Assembly: GCA_021734785.1 (NCBI GenBank)
Contig: JAIPIF010000001.1
Span: 248,001 to 312,000, forward strand
DNA length: 64,000 nucleotides
Origin: Candidatus Altimarinota bacterium
GTDB taxonomy: Bacteria; Patescibacteriota; Gracilibacteria; UBA4473
Reading direction: 5' to 3'
The notes beneath the pieces were generated by a model that worked only from the letters and a program-made list of their open reading frames with translations, was not told the origin of the DNA and searched no databases. This document shows positions 34,467-44,000 of the stretch, one piece after another. Within the stretch, counting starts at the first letter, position 1. Every line of letters begins with the position of its first letter. Both the position numbers and the translations under genes were made by a program.

Positions 34467-36982
34467 GCCTTCTTTCCCGCTTTAGTTTTGTCGCCTTGGC
34501 CTGTCTGCTTCCGCTGGGGGTGTCCGCTTTTTTTTCGGCTCCCGAGACCACGCGGCTCAAACGCCAAATATCACTGGATGTCCTGCCGCCTCAGCAGGCA
34601 CAGCTGACGGTGACCCAGACGATTTCCAATCCGACAGACCAGCCGCTATCTGGTCGATTTTGGTTTCCGCTGCCTGCCGAGACACAATCCGTTCAGTTTT
34701 TTGTCGATGCGGCGGGAGAAAGTTTTGAAATTCTGCGTGAGACCGAGCGCCTGGAGGCGCTGTTTTCCGCCGCAAAATCCAGTGGACAGTCGCGCTTTTT
34801 TCGACTGGCCGCGGCACCGTTTTCTGCGATATTTCGCTCAGAGGAATTTTTTCTCCCTGCACAAAAAACGCGCCAGTTTAAACTCCAGTTGTTGTTGCCA
34901 CTCCAGCAGCAAGATGATTTTTGGCGCGCCGATATTTTTACTCATGACAGCGTCATCGACGCACAGACAGAAATTTCCGCTTCGATCACCCAAGCCGGAG
35001 GAGTGGCACATTTTTTTTCCAATCTGCCCCCGGGAAATGCGCTGGCTGATCATTCCGAGTCTGGGAGTGTTTTTCTCTTTCAGCAGACTGACTGGGAGGC
35101 CCCGGACAATCTCCATTTCTGGTGGTCTTCTGAGCCGGAAGCCATTCTCGCCGCCCCAGGACCAGCTGGAGAGTATGTGGGGCATTTTGTGCCGCGTCCG
35201 ACACCAGCCTCTTTTGAAACAGTGACGCTCCTGATTGACCGGTCTGGGTCGATGTCGGGGAGTGTGTGGTTTCGTGTGCGAGAGCTGCTGCAGTTTCTCT
35301 TTTCTCTTCTCTCCGAAAAATCTGTTCGGGTGGCCTTTTTTGACACAAAACTTGAATGGGTTGAGCCTTCGTTTGTTTCTCCTGACCTGTCCTGGCAGGA
35401 ATCGTTTCTTGAGAGACTGACAAATGTCAGTCCTGTGGGAGCGACGGATCCGGATGCTGTTTTGTCTGAACTGCGAGAGACAGAGCCTTCAGAAAATCTG
35501 ATCATTTTGCTCACCGATGATCCGGCGCGTGAGGCGTGGCAGCAAGAATTTTCAGATCGGCGGCTTGTCATTTTTTCCTTCACTGCCGCAGAGCAGGCAG
35601 CCGAATCCTCTCAAAACTGGAGTGTGCCTTCTTGGCGGAGTGGGGGATTTTTTCAGCGGCTTTTTCGGTCGGCTGTGCAACTGATCGAAAAACCAGAAAT
35701 TCTCCAGAAATGGAATCAGCTCCGGGAGCCGGTTTCGGTTACAGCCCTTTCTCCACTCCCGCAGGAACAAGAGATTTTGCCCGAAACGCTGCGTCAATTT
35801 TCAGAAGAAAAAAGTCCGTTTTTTGTAGGGCGAATCCTGCGAGACGCCCCAGATTTTTCCCTGGAATCGATCGGAAAATTTCTCTCGCGATCTTGGGCTG
35901 AGCGCCGGATTGCTGGCATTTTTGAAACGCTTTTGGCGGTCGCCAAAAAAGGGGAACCCCTGCCGGAGGATCTTCTCGATGCCGTGCTCTCGATCGGTCG
36001 TATTTTTGGGGTAGAGACGTCTGTTTTTTCCACAGAAACCGTTCGGGATGAACTGCGAGACCGCATTCTTTCTGTGGCGGATACACCGGCGTTTCACCAG
36101 GAAATCCAGCAGCTCTCGCAGTCTGTCGGGTCGCCAGGAGCCACGGCTCTTTTTTCTTATCGCGGCATTCCCTTTCGCTTTTTGCCGTCAGAAAACATCT
36201 GGCGGACCATTTCTTTTTTGGAGGAAGTCCGTCCTGAGCGGCTCGTAAAAATCGCGCCATTTTCTCAGGCCCAAAAAGAACTGTTTCTCGAATTCCCGGA
36301 AATATTTTCCTCCGCCTTTGGTGTGGGAATGCAGACGGAGTTTTGTACCTTTTTCCGCTGTTTTTCGGTTCGGTACGGTCATCGCGAAGCTTCTTTGCCC
36401 ACGGATCGGGCATTTCTCCGTGATTTTGATCCGCATCACTGGGCCGTTCCGTCTGTGGTGGAGCTTGTGCAGCAGGGAGTTTTTGTCCCTGCCAAAAACG
36501 GGAAATTGCATCTCGATCGGGCGATAGATCGTGGTGAATTTCTCCGGATGTTATTTGTACTCCAAGATCCTGACTTTTCTCCCCCAGAAAACACTCTCGA
36601 AACCTTTTCGGACGTCTCTCGTGAGCAACAGTACTTTCTCCCTATTGAATTTTATGCACGCACAGGAGTTGTGAGTGGCTACAAAGACGGGAGTTTTCGT
36701 CCACTGCAGGAATTGACACGGGCCGAAGCGGTCAAGATTTTGCTCGCAGCAGATGGATTTATCCCTGATCCCGAAAAACTCGAAATCGGCGAATTCAACG
36801 ATGCGCTTGGGTGGGAAAAACGCTGGGTCAATGAGGCGGTGCGTCGGGGACTGGTTTCTGGTTACTCGGACGGCACGTTTCGGCCGCATCGGGAGATGAC
36901 GCGCGCGGAGGCCGCGAAGGTGCTCGTTGAGTGGAAGAAAACAAGGAACAACTTCAATTACGAATTACAAATGGGGAGATGA
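34463..36982 (+). CDS. VIT/vWA surface protein with S-layer homology repeats
   Basis: An 839-residue exported protein, last in the operon. After a signal peptide (about 1-21) comes a VIT-like domain (LTVTQTISNPTDQPLSGRFW). A von Willebrand A domain follows at about 250-400 with the MIDAS motif DRSGSMSG and LIILLTDD. The middle region is unassigned. The C-terminus holds three SLH-type repeats, the last two clearest (GVVSGYKDGSFRPLQELTRA and GLVSGYSDGTFRPHREMTRA), which usually bind S-layer secondary polymers. The final dozen residues (NNFNYELQMGR) are encoded by an intergenic ATTACAAATG-type repeat that has run into the gene. VIT-vWA proteins often act in adhesion or metal-dependent assembly. 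Confidence 0.85.
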   Translation: MSLLSRFSFVALACLLPLGVSAFFSAPETTRLKRQISLDVLPPQQAQLTVTQTISNPTDQPLSGRFWFPLPAETQSVQFFVDAAGESFEILRETERLEALFSAAKSSGQSRFFRLAAAPFSAIFRSEEFFLPAQKTRQFKLQLLLPLQQQDDFWRADIFTHDSVIDAQTEISASITQAGGVAHFFSNLPPGNALADHSESGSVFLFQQTDWEAPDNLHFWWSSEPEAILAAPGPAGEYVGHFVPRPTPASFETVTLLIDRSGSMSGSVWFRVRELLQFLFSLLSEKSVRVAFFDTKLEWVEPSFVSPDLSWQESFLERLTNVSPVGATDPDAVLSELRETEPSENLIILLTDDPAREAWQQEFSDRRLVIFSFTAAEQAAESSQNWSVPSWRSGGFFQRLFRSAVQLIEKPEILQKWNQLREPVSVTALSPLPQEQEILPETLRQFSEEKSPFFVGRILRDAPDFSLESIGKFLSRSWAERRIAGIFETLLAVAKKGEPLPEDLLDAVLSIGRIFGVETSVFSTETVRDELRDRILSVADTPAFHQEIQQLSQSVGSPGATALFSYRGIPFRFLPSENIWRTISFLEEVRPERLVKIAPFSQAQKELFLEFPEIFSSAFGVGMQTEFCTFFRCFSVRYGHREASLPTDRAFLRDFDPHHWAVPSVVELVQQGVFVPAKNGKLHLDRAIDRGEFLRMLFVLQDPDFSPPENTLETFSDVSREQQYFLPIEFYARTGVVSGYKDGSFRPLQELTRAEAVKILLAADGFIPDPEKLEIGEFNDALGWEKRWVNEAVRRGLVSGYSDGTFRPHREMTRAEAAKVLVEWKKTRNNFNYELQMGR

Positions 36983-37367
36983 ACCCGGGTTCGGATTTCA
37001 AACATTTGTCCTTTTTTGGCGTCAAAAAAGGACGAAAAAACCGCCGTCCGGATGCTCGTCGCCACTCACAGCACACAAAAAAATTCTGTTTCGCGACAAC
37101 TCGTCCCGCTCGTGCGGGACTCAGACACGCCGCTCCACGACGCATTTTTTTGCTCTGTGAAATGGCTCCTGCGCAGGGACGGAAAAAAAGCAAAGAACAA
37201 TTACAGATTACAAATTATAAATCGGAAAATCCCCCCATCCCCCTTTGAAAAAGGGGGGAAAGATTGCTTCGTTCCCCGCTTCGCGTGATCCTCGCAATGA
37301 CGGAGAGTTTTTGAAAAAGGGGAGGCTTCGTCTCCCGCCAAGGCGTGATCCTCGCAATGACAATTTT
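36953..37367. repeat. Cluster of intergenic repeats between the surface operon and pyrE
   Basis: No gene is seen from 36983 to 37368. The stretch holds ATTACAAAT-type repeats (also at the end of the preceding gene), a CCCCCTTT-GAA-AAAGGGGG hairpin at 37239-37257, and two exact copies of GCGTGATCCTCGCAATGAC (37283-37301 and 37343-37361). Read on the minus strand, those copies are the widespread GTCATTGCGAGGATCACGC type of dispersed repeat. Confidence 0.65.
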
Positions 37368-37368
37368 T

Positions 37369-37995
37369 TTATCCCTGCCACCAGGCAGGGGGGTCGTCGT
37401 GGAATCGCTCGAGTTCTGCTCTTTCTTCTGCCGATATTTTTCCGCGTGCCTCCAGTGCATCCGCAATCTCTCCAAATTCCGTCAGGGGCCAGAGTTTGAG
37501 ATTTGCGTTTTTTGCTTTCTCGGGAGCGGCGGGGGTGTCCCAGCTGAAGATCGCCAGAATGTGTTCGACGGTTGCATCGAGCTCTTTCCGTAGCGCTTCA
37601 GCAGACCGCACAGAGGATCCGGCAGTGGAGAGCGCATCTTCGACCACCAGAATGTTTTTCCCCATCTCGCCGCGACCCTCGACCTGCTTGCCGGCACCGT
37701 GTCCTTTTGGCTCTGGGCGGACGTACAGCATGGGTTTTCCCAGCCGTTGTGCGACAAATGCGGCCCAGGGGATGCCGGCGGTTGCGGTTCCGGAGACGAA
37801 GTCGACCGGAAAGTTTTCTGCTTGAATTTTTTTTACCAGTGCATCCACAATCGCCTCCCGCGCTTCAGAGATCGAAATCAGCTCGCGGCAGTCGCAGTAG
37901 ATCGGGGAGCGAATGCCGCTGACCCAGGTGAAGGGATTTTGAAATTGTGTTTTGACCACATCGTGGTCGACGAGGATTTGAGCGATTGGGTTCAT
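37369..37995 (-). CDS. pyrE: Orotate phosphoribosyltransferase
   Basis: A 208-residue type I phosphoribosyltransferase making OMP from orotate and PRPP in pyrimidine synthesis. FTWVSGIRSPIYCDCRELIS matches the N-terminal OPRTase motif (F-x-x-x-S-G-x-x-S-P-x-Y). The PRPP loop is ILVVEDALSTAGSSVRSAEA, and RPEPKGHGAGKQVEG forms the flexible catalytic loop with Lys residues. Length is normal. The other pyr genes are not present in the window. The ATG lies 8 bases from a TACAAT within a 42-bp repeat that is found exactly again in front of the transketolase gene. Confidence 0.93.
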   Translation of the reverse strand: MNPIAQILVDHDVVKTQFQNPFTWVSGIRSPIYCDCRELISISEAREAIVDALVKKIQAENFPVDFVSGTATAGIPWAAFVAQRLGKPMLYVRPEPKGHGAGKQVEGRGEMGKNILVVEDALSTAGSSVRSAEALRKELDATVEHILAIFSWDTPAAPEKAKNANLKLWPLTEFGEIADALEARGKISAEERAELERFHDDPPAWWQG

Positions 37996-38002
37996 CGCGC
38001 TT

Positions 38003-38044
38003 GATTGTAGCGGAAAAAAGGAAGAAATGAAAAATTACAAATGA
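38003..38044 (-). repeat. 42-bp promoter-bearing repeat, copy 1 (pyrE)
   Basis: A 42-bp sequence identical to 53847-53888. Read on the minus strand it contains TTTCAT and TACAAT. In this copy TACAAT ends 8 bases before the pyrE ATG. Confidence 0.85.
38004..38032 (-). promoter_or_regulatory. Promoter of pyrE
   Basis: Minus-strand TTTCAT (38027-38032), 17-bp spacer, TACAAT (38004-38009), 8 bases from the ATG; a leaderless mRNA is predicted. Confidence 0.65.
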
Positions 38045-38205
38045 CGAATGAAAAATGGGGGAAGCTGAAAAGTCAAAAAGCTCAAAAGCTTAAAAGTTGA
38101 GAAGAAGAGAAGTTTTGAAGAAAAATCCCCCCGTCCCCCTTTGAAAAAGGGGGGGAGTTTTGAAAAAAGAAAAAAGAAAAAAGAAAAAAGAAAGAATGGC
38201 TCTTC
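38045..38205. repeat. Intergenic simple and hairpin repeats
   Basis: Contains AAAGCTCAAAAGCTTAAAAG-type reiterations, a CCCCCTTT-GAA-AAAGGGGG hairpin (38135-38153) and a heptamer run GAAAAAA repeated about four times (near 38162-38190). The hairpin and the AAAAAAGAAAGAAT end also occur at 53903-53975. Confidence 0.6.
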
Positions 38206-38211
38206 GACAGA

Positions 38212-41040
38212 TTATGTAGATTTTTTCTCCGGTTCTGTGTCGAGGAGTGCCTCCGTGGGGGCCGCCTTTTTGACATTCTCCGGAATCTTTTTCGGATCAA
38301 ACACGGCTCCGGCACCGGGATTTTCTACCTGATCCTGGAGCGTACCGGTGGTAGCACTGATCTCTTCTTCTTTGATCTTTGTCGGAATGGGGGTGTCTCC
38401 CAGCAGATTATCATTGACGGTGGGATCGTCTTTGGCGGTTTTTTCAATCGCTCCGAGATTGTCGATTCCCATGCGAGCCTCGATTTCGGCATCAACAAAT
38501 TCTTTCTTTCTTCCGTATTTCATCCGCGAGTATTTTTTGAGCACCTCCAATACCTTGTCATTTTTCAAGCTCGGATCGTACAGTGTCTCCATCGAAAAGA
38601 CACGGCTGGTGGTGTTTTCGATATTGAGCTTGATATAGGTTTTGTAGTTGGCAATGGACAAAATATCTTGTGCGGACAAAAGCGGTGCATATTCTTTTTC
38701 CAAATATTCCGCATCCTCTGCGCCGACCTTGAAGCTCACCATTGTCCCGACGTTTCCAAAGACCGCATCGCGGATTTTGCTGTCTTTTTGGCCAATCGAA
38801 ATGCCCGCGGCACTTTCGGATAATTGCGCAATGTACTGGTGGGCCATGATCAGGTTGAGTCGATATTTTCGTGCTTCCGAGAGAATCGTGGCAAAAGTAT
38901 CGGTGGCAAAGTTTTGAAATTCATCGACATACAAATAAAAATCCTTGCGTTCTTTTTGGGGGATGTCGGCGCGGCCCATCGCGGCCATGTTGATCTTACT
39001 CACGACCACCAGTCCCAGGAGCTGGGCATTGATGCCGCCGATTTTTCCTTTCGACAGATTGATCAGCAGGACTTTTTTGTTGTCCATACAATCGCGTACG
39101 TCAAACGCCGATTTGGTTTGTCCGATCACGTTTCGCATCGTCGTATTGGTCACAAACGGCCCAAACTTCGACGTAAAGTACGGGATCATTTCCTGTTTTT
39201 CGCGTTGACCGGTGTTGGCCATTTCATTTTCCCAAAAGCTGCGTACGACGGGGTTGCGGACTTTTGCGACTTTGTACCGCTGGAAATCGTCATCAATAAA
39301 AAGCCGCGGAACATCAATGAGTGTGGCGCCCTCTCCCTTGTCAGACATCAGCGTGAGACAGCCGTTTCGAAAGTAATGCTGGATGCGGGGACCAAAGATT
39401 TCATTTCCAAATAGTTTGATCATAATTTCCATGGCGTCGAGGGACGCTCGATCCTGTTCGTCATCATTTTTCGTCTCCAAAATATTCAGCCCCATAGGAC
39501 GCCCCTTGTCAGAGGGATCAAAAATAATGGTGTCTTTGGCCCGTTCTTTGGGGACACAGCTTGCTACGTCATCAATCAAGTCTCCGTGGGGATCGACCAC
39601 ACAAACTCCTTCGCCGTTGGCAATGTCTTGGATGGCTTGATTCCACAGAAGGACCGATTTACCCGACCCGGATTTTCCGATGATGTACTGATGTCGAGTG
39701 CGATCTTCTTTGAGAAAATGTACCTGCTTTTCTACCCCGCGATATACAGATTTTCCCAGGACCACTCCTTCTTCTGGCAAATTGATGGGCGGAGGAAGAA
39801 TTTTGTACGTGAGCCATTTGATCGTAGGAATGCGGTTGTATCGCGCATCCGGGAAGTGAAACATGGTGGCGAGCTCTTCCGAGCAAAGCGTCGAATGTTT
39901 TTCAAACACATCTCGGAGGCGGTATCGAAACCGCCACAGAATCAGTTTGTGGTTGATCGAATTGAAGGGGACGATTCGCTTGTACTCAAATCGGTTGGTG
40001 CCTTTTCCCTTGAAAATATTGAACGCCACAAACATGCCATTCAAAATAGGGGAGACCCGATTTTCTCTGGGAGAACTCGCCATCACACGGACGGTGGTGT
40101 GAAATCCAGACTGGAGTGCTTTTTCGCCCATCGATTTGGCGACGTCCTCTTCACTTTGGAGCATACGAATGTAGCTATCGCCACTTTTGGCTCCGGGAGC
40201 GTTTGTGCCGCCACCATCGACGGCAGGGTCATAGCCGCGGATGAGAATTTTGATCGGAAACCAGATGCCGCGGAGAATGGGCCCCAAAATGGGGACACGG
40301 AGTCCGGATTTTTTTTCGCGTTTAAATTTTTTATTGGCAGCTTCACTGGCTTTTTTCTTCCAGCCATCGCCGCGTGGATGCACGACAAACTGGATGACCG
40401 CTTTTTCATCGGGCTGGAGCTGTGCAAAGCTGTTTGCCAAACCATTGAGAGAATCATCTTCAATTTTTTTGTACGTCTGGATTGGATACCAGTACGGCTC
40501 GGCGGTGTAGAGATTGTAGCCGTTGACGTGTTCTTTTTGCAGATCAAATTTGAGCTGTTGTTCGGGGGTCATCGAATGGATTTCGGCAGACTCATAAAAC
40601 GTCGTGATCTGTTTTTCGATCAGGGGCCGGTAGTAGGGATGACACACCACCACAAAGTCCATCTGGCGATCCCGAAACTGGAGCTCGAATGAAATGTGGG
40701 GTTCGGCCCAGGGGATGCGGCGCAGGGCAATGTTGTACAGATTGAGATCGCGTGTCTCGTGAATGGCTCGAAAAAATTGCTCGCCCTTGCTCACCGCTTC
40801 GTGGAAATCTTTTTCCGTCCGTTTTTCATTGTCGAGTTTGGAATCATTGCGAGGAAGGGTGACCCGCAGCTGGACATATTTTTTGAACCCGTGTACCTGG
40901 TGCCAGATCCGTGCCCAAAAGATGAGCAGTTTTAGCACCCACCACGCCAGAATGAGTCCGATGCCGACGTAGACCGTTTTCCAGCTCCAGAGGGAGCGCA
41001 GGAATTCACTCCAGTCGACGTGTTGAAACCATTCCATCAT
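38212..41040 (-). CDS. VirD4/TraG-family type IV secretion ATPase
   Basis: A 942-residue membrane-anchored ATPase. One N-terminal membrane helix (about residues 22-45) precedes about 350 residues of unassigned sequence. The RecA-like motor follows: Walker A IIGKSGSGKSVL (about 455), CVVDPHGDLI, and Walker B FYLYVDEFQNFA (about 703). The segment SEARKYRLNLIMAHQYIAQL is the conserved sensor region of VirD4/TraD coupling proteins. A charged Pro-rich tail ends the protein. No relaxase, VirB4 or mating-channel gene is present, so its cargo may be protein or surface structures rather than DNA. It lies 30 bases downstream of the DUF11 gene in the same direction and is probably the last gene of that operon. 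Confidence 0.85.
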   Translation of the reverse strand: MMEWFQHVDWSEFLRSLWSWKTVYVGIGLILAWWVLKLLIFWARIWHQVHGFKKYVQLRVTLPRNDSKLDNEKRTEKDFHEAVSKGEQFFRAIHETRDLNLYNIALRRIPWAEPHISFELQFRDRQMDFVVVCHPYYRPLIEKQITTFYESAEIHSMTPEQQLKFDLQKEHVNGYNLYTAEPYWYPIQTYKKIEDDSLNGLANSFAQLQPDEKAVIQFVVHPRGDGWKKKASEAANKKFKREKKSGLRVPILGPILRGIWFPIKILIRGYDPAVDGGGTNAPGAKSGDSYIRMLQSEEDVAKSMGEKALQSGFHTTVRVMASSPRENRVSPILNGMFVAFNIFKGKGTNRFEYKRIVPFNSINHKLILWRFRYRLRDVFEKHSTLCSEELATMFHFPDARYNRIPTIKWLTYKILPPPINLPEEGVVLGKSVYRGVEKQVHFLKEDRTRHQYIIGKSGSGKSVLLWNQAIQDIANGEGVCVVDPHGDLIDDVASCVPKERAKDTIIFDPSDKGRPMGLNILETKNDDEQDRASLDAMEIMIKLFGNEIFGPRIQHYFRNGCLTLMSDKGEGATLIDVPRLFIDDDFQRYKVAKVRNPVVRSFWENEMANTGQREKQEMIPYFTSKFGPFVTNTTMRNVIGQTKSAFDVRDCMDNKKVLLINLSKGKIGGINAQLLGLVVVSKINMAAMGRADIPQKERKDFYLYVDEFQNFATDTFATILSEARKYRLNLIMAHQYIAQLSESAAGISIGQKDSKIRDAVFGNVGTMVSFKVGAEDAEYLEKEYAPLLSAQDILSIANYKTYIKLNIENTTSRVFSMETLYDPSLKNDKVLEVLKKYSRMKYGRKKEFVDAEIEARMGIDNLGAIEKTAKDDPTVNDNLLGDTPIPTKIKEEEISATTGTLQDQVENPGAGAVFDPKKIPENVKKAAPTEALLDTEPEKKST

Positions 41041-41070
41041 GGGTATTTCTGTTTGTTTGGGTATTTGTTT

Positions 41071-44000
41071 TTATTCCTCTGGCTGGCCCCAGCCCTGTCC
41101 GAGGAAGGACTCGAGTGCTGGAGGCGTCGCATCGATCAGCCGCCAGTCAAAGGTGATCACAATATTGGGTTCGAGCTGGAAATTTCCAGTGTCATCCGTG
41201 TATCCGATGTACTTCCGATCACGCAGGAGATGGCGGGCATCGCCCATCAGCGATCCCGAGATCAGGAGCTGTTTGTGGGAGACACCGGCGGAAAATATTT
41301 TTCCCTGCTCGGCGATGAAGACGCCGTCAATGTCGCTGACATCTTTGTCGATGTAAATGTTTCCCTCGCGCACAATGAACGCGGCGATGTCTCCGGTAAG
41401 GTCTACGTTTTCATCGATGATCAGATCGCCGGTTTCAATGAAGAAGGTTTTGGCTTGGTCGAAATTCTTATCTTCATCAATTGTTAGGTTTCCACTCTCC
41501 AAAAAGTGTACGCCAGACTCGTCCGCGATGGTTTTAAATTCTGTTCCCCAGAAAGTATCCCCTGTTTGGGTAGTATTTTCTTTCAGGTTTGCGACCAGTG
41601 CGTCGAGCGAAGTGGTGAAGTCGTCCAAATTTTCGAGGTCTTCCTCGCCCACCTGCTGCTCATCAAAGATGCCCTGTGTGCCGGTGAGTTTTTCATAGTC
41701 CGTCTGGAGGTTTTGGGCACCCAGGCTGCCGCCGCCGCCGATCTCGACGTAGGGGCGTTGGATGGAGACTTCTGCGGTGTCTCCCTCCGTGGAATCGAAC
41801 AAGTCACGCACCCTGAGAAATTCCTCACAGGACTCAATGGTGGAGGTGCTTGCTGCTTCTTCAACAGCAGTTCCCCCTTCATCGTATTTTACCGCCTCTA
41901 ACTCTACGACGGCAAAGGCGACATTCTTGATATTTTCTGCAAAATCATCCTCGACCGTCAGCATCGTATTCATGTCGTAGGAGACGGTGAAGGCTTTTCC
42001 AGTGGCGGGAAGGGTAACCCCCCCACCGATGTCGTTGTACCAGAAAAAGTTTTCTCCGTACGTCGCATCTTCACCATGAGGATTCCACTCCCAGCGAGTG
42101 TATGGATCGGATAGTTGTCGATTCCAAATCCATCCAGAATCAGCCGGTACGGAGAAGTCAAAAATTTTGATGTCTTTGAGTGTGACCGTCCAAGGAGCTA
42201 CAGGAGTAGCAATCAGCGAAACGGTGTAGTGTGGATTTTCGTGCAGGGCTACGGTCTCAGGGGTGACGGTTTTTGTGATGCTGAGATTTACATATTCACA
42301 CGGATCGGGAGGACATTCAATCTGTGGATCACATTGTTCCTGCCAGAGGTCGTCCCAATCAGTGCCGCCAGCAGCGGCAAGACTAAATCCATCTTTTGGA
42401 GTACAGAGTGGGAAGTACCCGACACCCTCGGCCCATTTGGCAAGACAGATAGCCTTGGCTTCGTTTGTGTTTTCGAGGTCTTCGAGGCACTGTTTATATG
42501 CAATGTACGCAGGGTCATCGAGATCCCAGTCGGGGTAGGCTTGCTTGCAAACCCAGTCGGATGAGTTTGGATTGGTGTCACAAAATCCAATCGAAGGGTT
42601 GACCGGGGGGCTGCCGTTTCCTTCTTCTGTACAGCTGGCAGAGCAGCCATCGCCATTGTTGGTGTTGCCATCGTCACACTCCTCGCCGGGCTCGACAATG
42701 CCGTTTCCACACACGGGCTCGGGCGGAGGACCGCCTCCCTCGACCTCCAGACAGAGGGGAGGGGTGACGACGGCTTGATTGACGCCACCACCGAGCTGAG
42801 AGACAGCCGAGACAGAATTGCAAATGATCGTTCCATCGGGGGTGTCTTGGTTGACGAGTACGTCGATCGTGAAAGTTTCGCTCGAGGTCACTTTCCACTC
42901 GATGATTTGGTTCGTTCCCAGATTATTTCCTGAGAAATCCAAAAAGGTGAGGTTTTCATCCAGTGCATCGGTGGCAAACACTGTACTGCTGACATTTTCA
43001 AACGTGATGTGGTAGGAAATATTTTCCCCTGGCGTGACGGTGTCTCCATCTTGCAGAGGAGCGCCACCACTGTCAGAGGCAGTTTTTTCGACATCAAACG
43101 GATCACCACCGCCCGTGATAGTGAGGCAGACCTCGTCCATCACCGCCCAGTCGATTTCTGCTGTGGTGGCAGACACGAGATTGCAGAGAGTCTCCCCCGC
43201 GCTTCCACTGACCAAAACAGAAAACTGGTGCATTTTGGACTGTCCCGGCTCAAGCGATCCAAAATCAATCGTGACGATTTGATTGTCGAGGGTTAATTCT
43301 CCTTCCATGATGGGGCCCTCTCCAGTCAGAAGGAAAGAGTCTCCCAGATTATCCGTGGCGATGACTTCGGTGAGGGGGTTGTCACCTGTATTTTCCACCA
43401 CAATCGAAAAGGTCGTCATGCCGCCCACAGGAACGCTCGAGGCACTACTTGTTTTTTCGATGTTGAGTTCGTACTCTCCACTGCCGCCAGTGATCGTCAG
43501 ACACGCTTCGGCGAGCTCCGACCAGTCAATCTCGGCCGCGGTGGCGGTGACGGTGTTGCAGATTTCTTCGCCGGGGTCGCCCTCGACCTGCACCGAAAAT
43601 TCATGCATTTTTGATTCGCCGGGGGCAAGTGTATCAAAGTCAATCGTGACAATTTGTCCGTTAACGGTGAGATTTCCCTCCATCACAGGACCTTCTCCCT
43701 GGAAGGTAAACGCCAGATCGAGTTCATCGGTGGCAATGACCTCGGTGAGCAGGAGATCACCGGTATTTTCCACGACAATGGAGAACGTAGCTTTTTCCCC
43801 GGAGGGGAGTGAAGCGGGATCGATCAGTTTTGTGAGGGTGAGATCGTAATTTCCGCCCGTAACGGTCACGCATGCAGTAGCGGTCTCCGACCAGTTGATT
43901 TCTGCTGCCGTGGCAGATACCTGATTGCAAATGGTTTCTCCTGCCTCTCCGTTCACTTCCACTACAAATTGATGCACTTTGGATTCTCCAAGCGCAAGAT

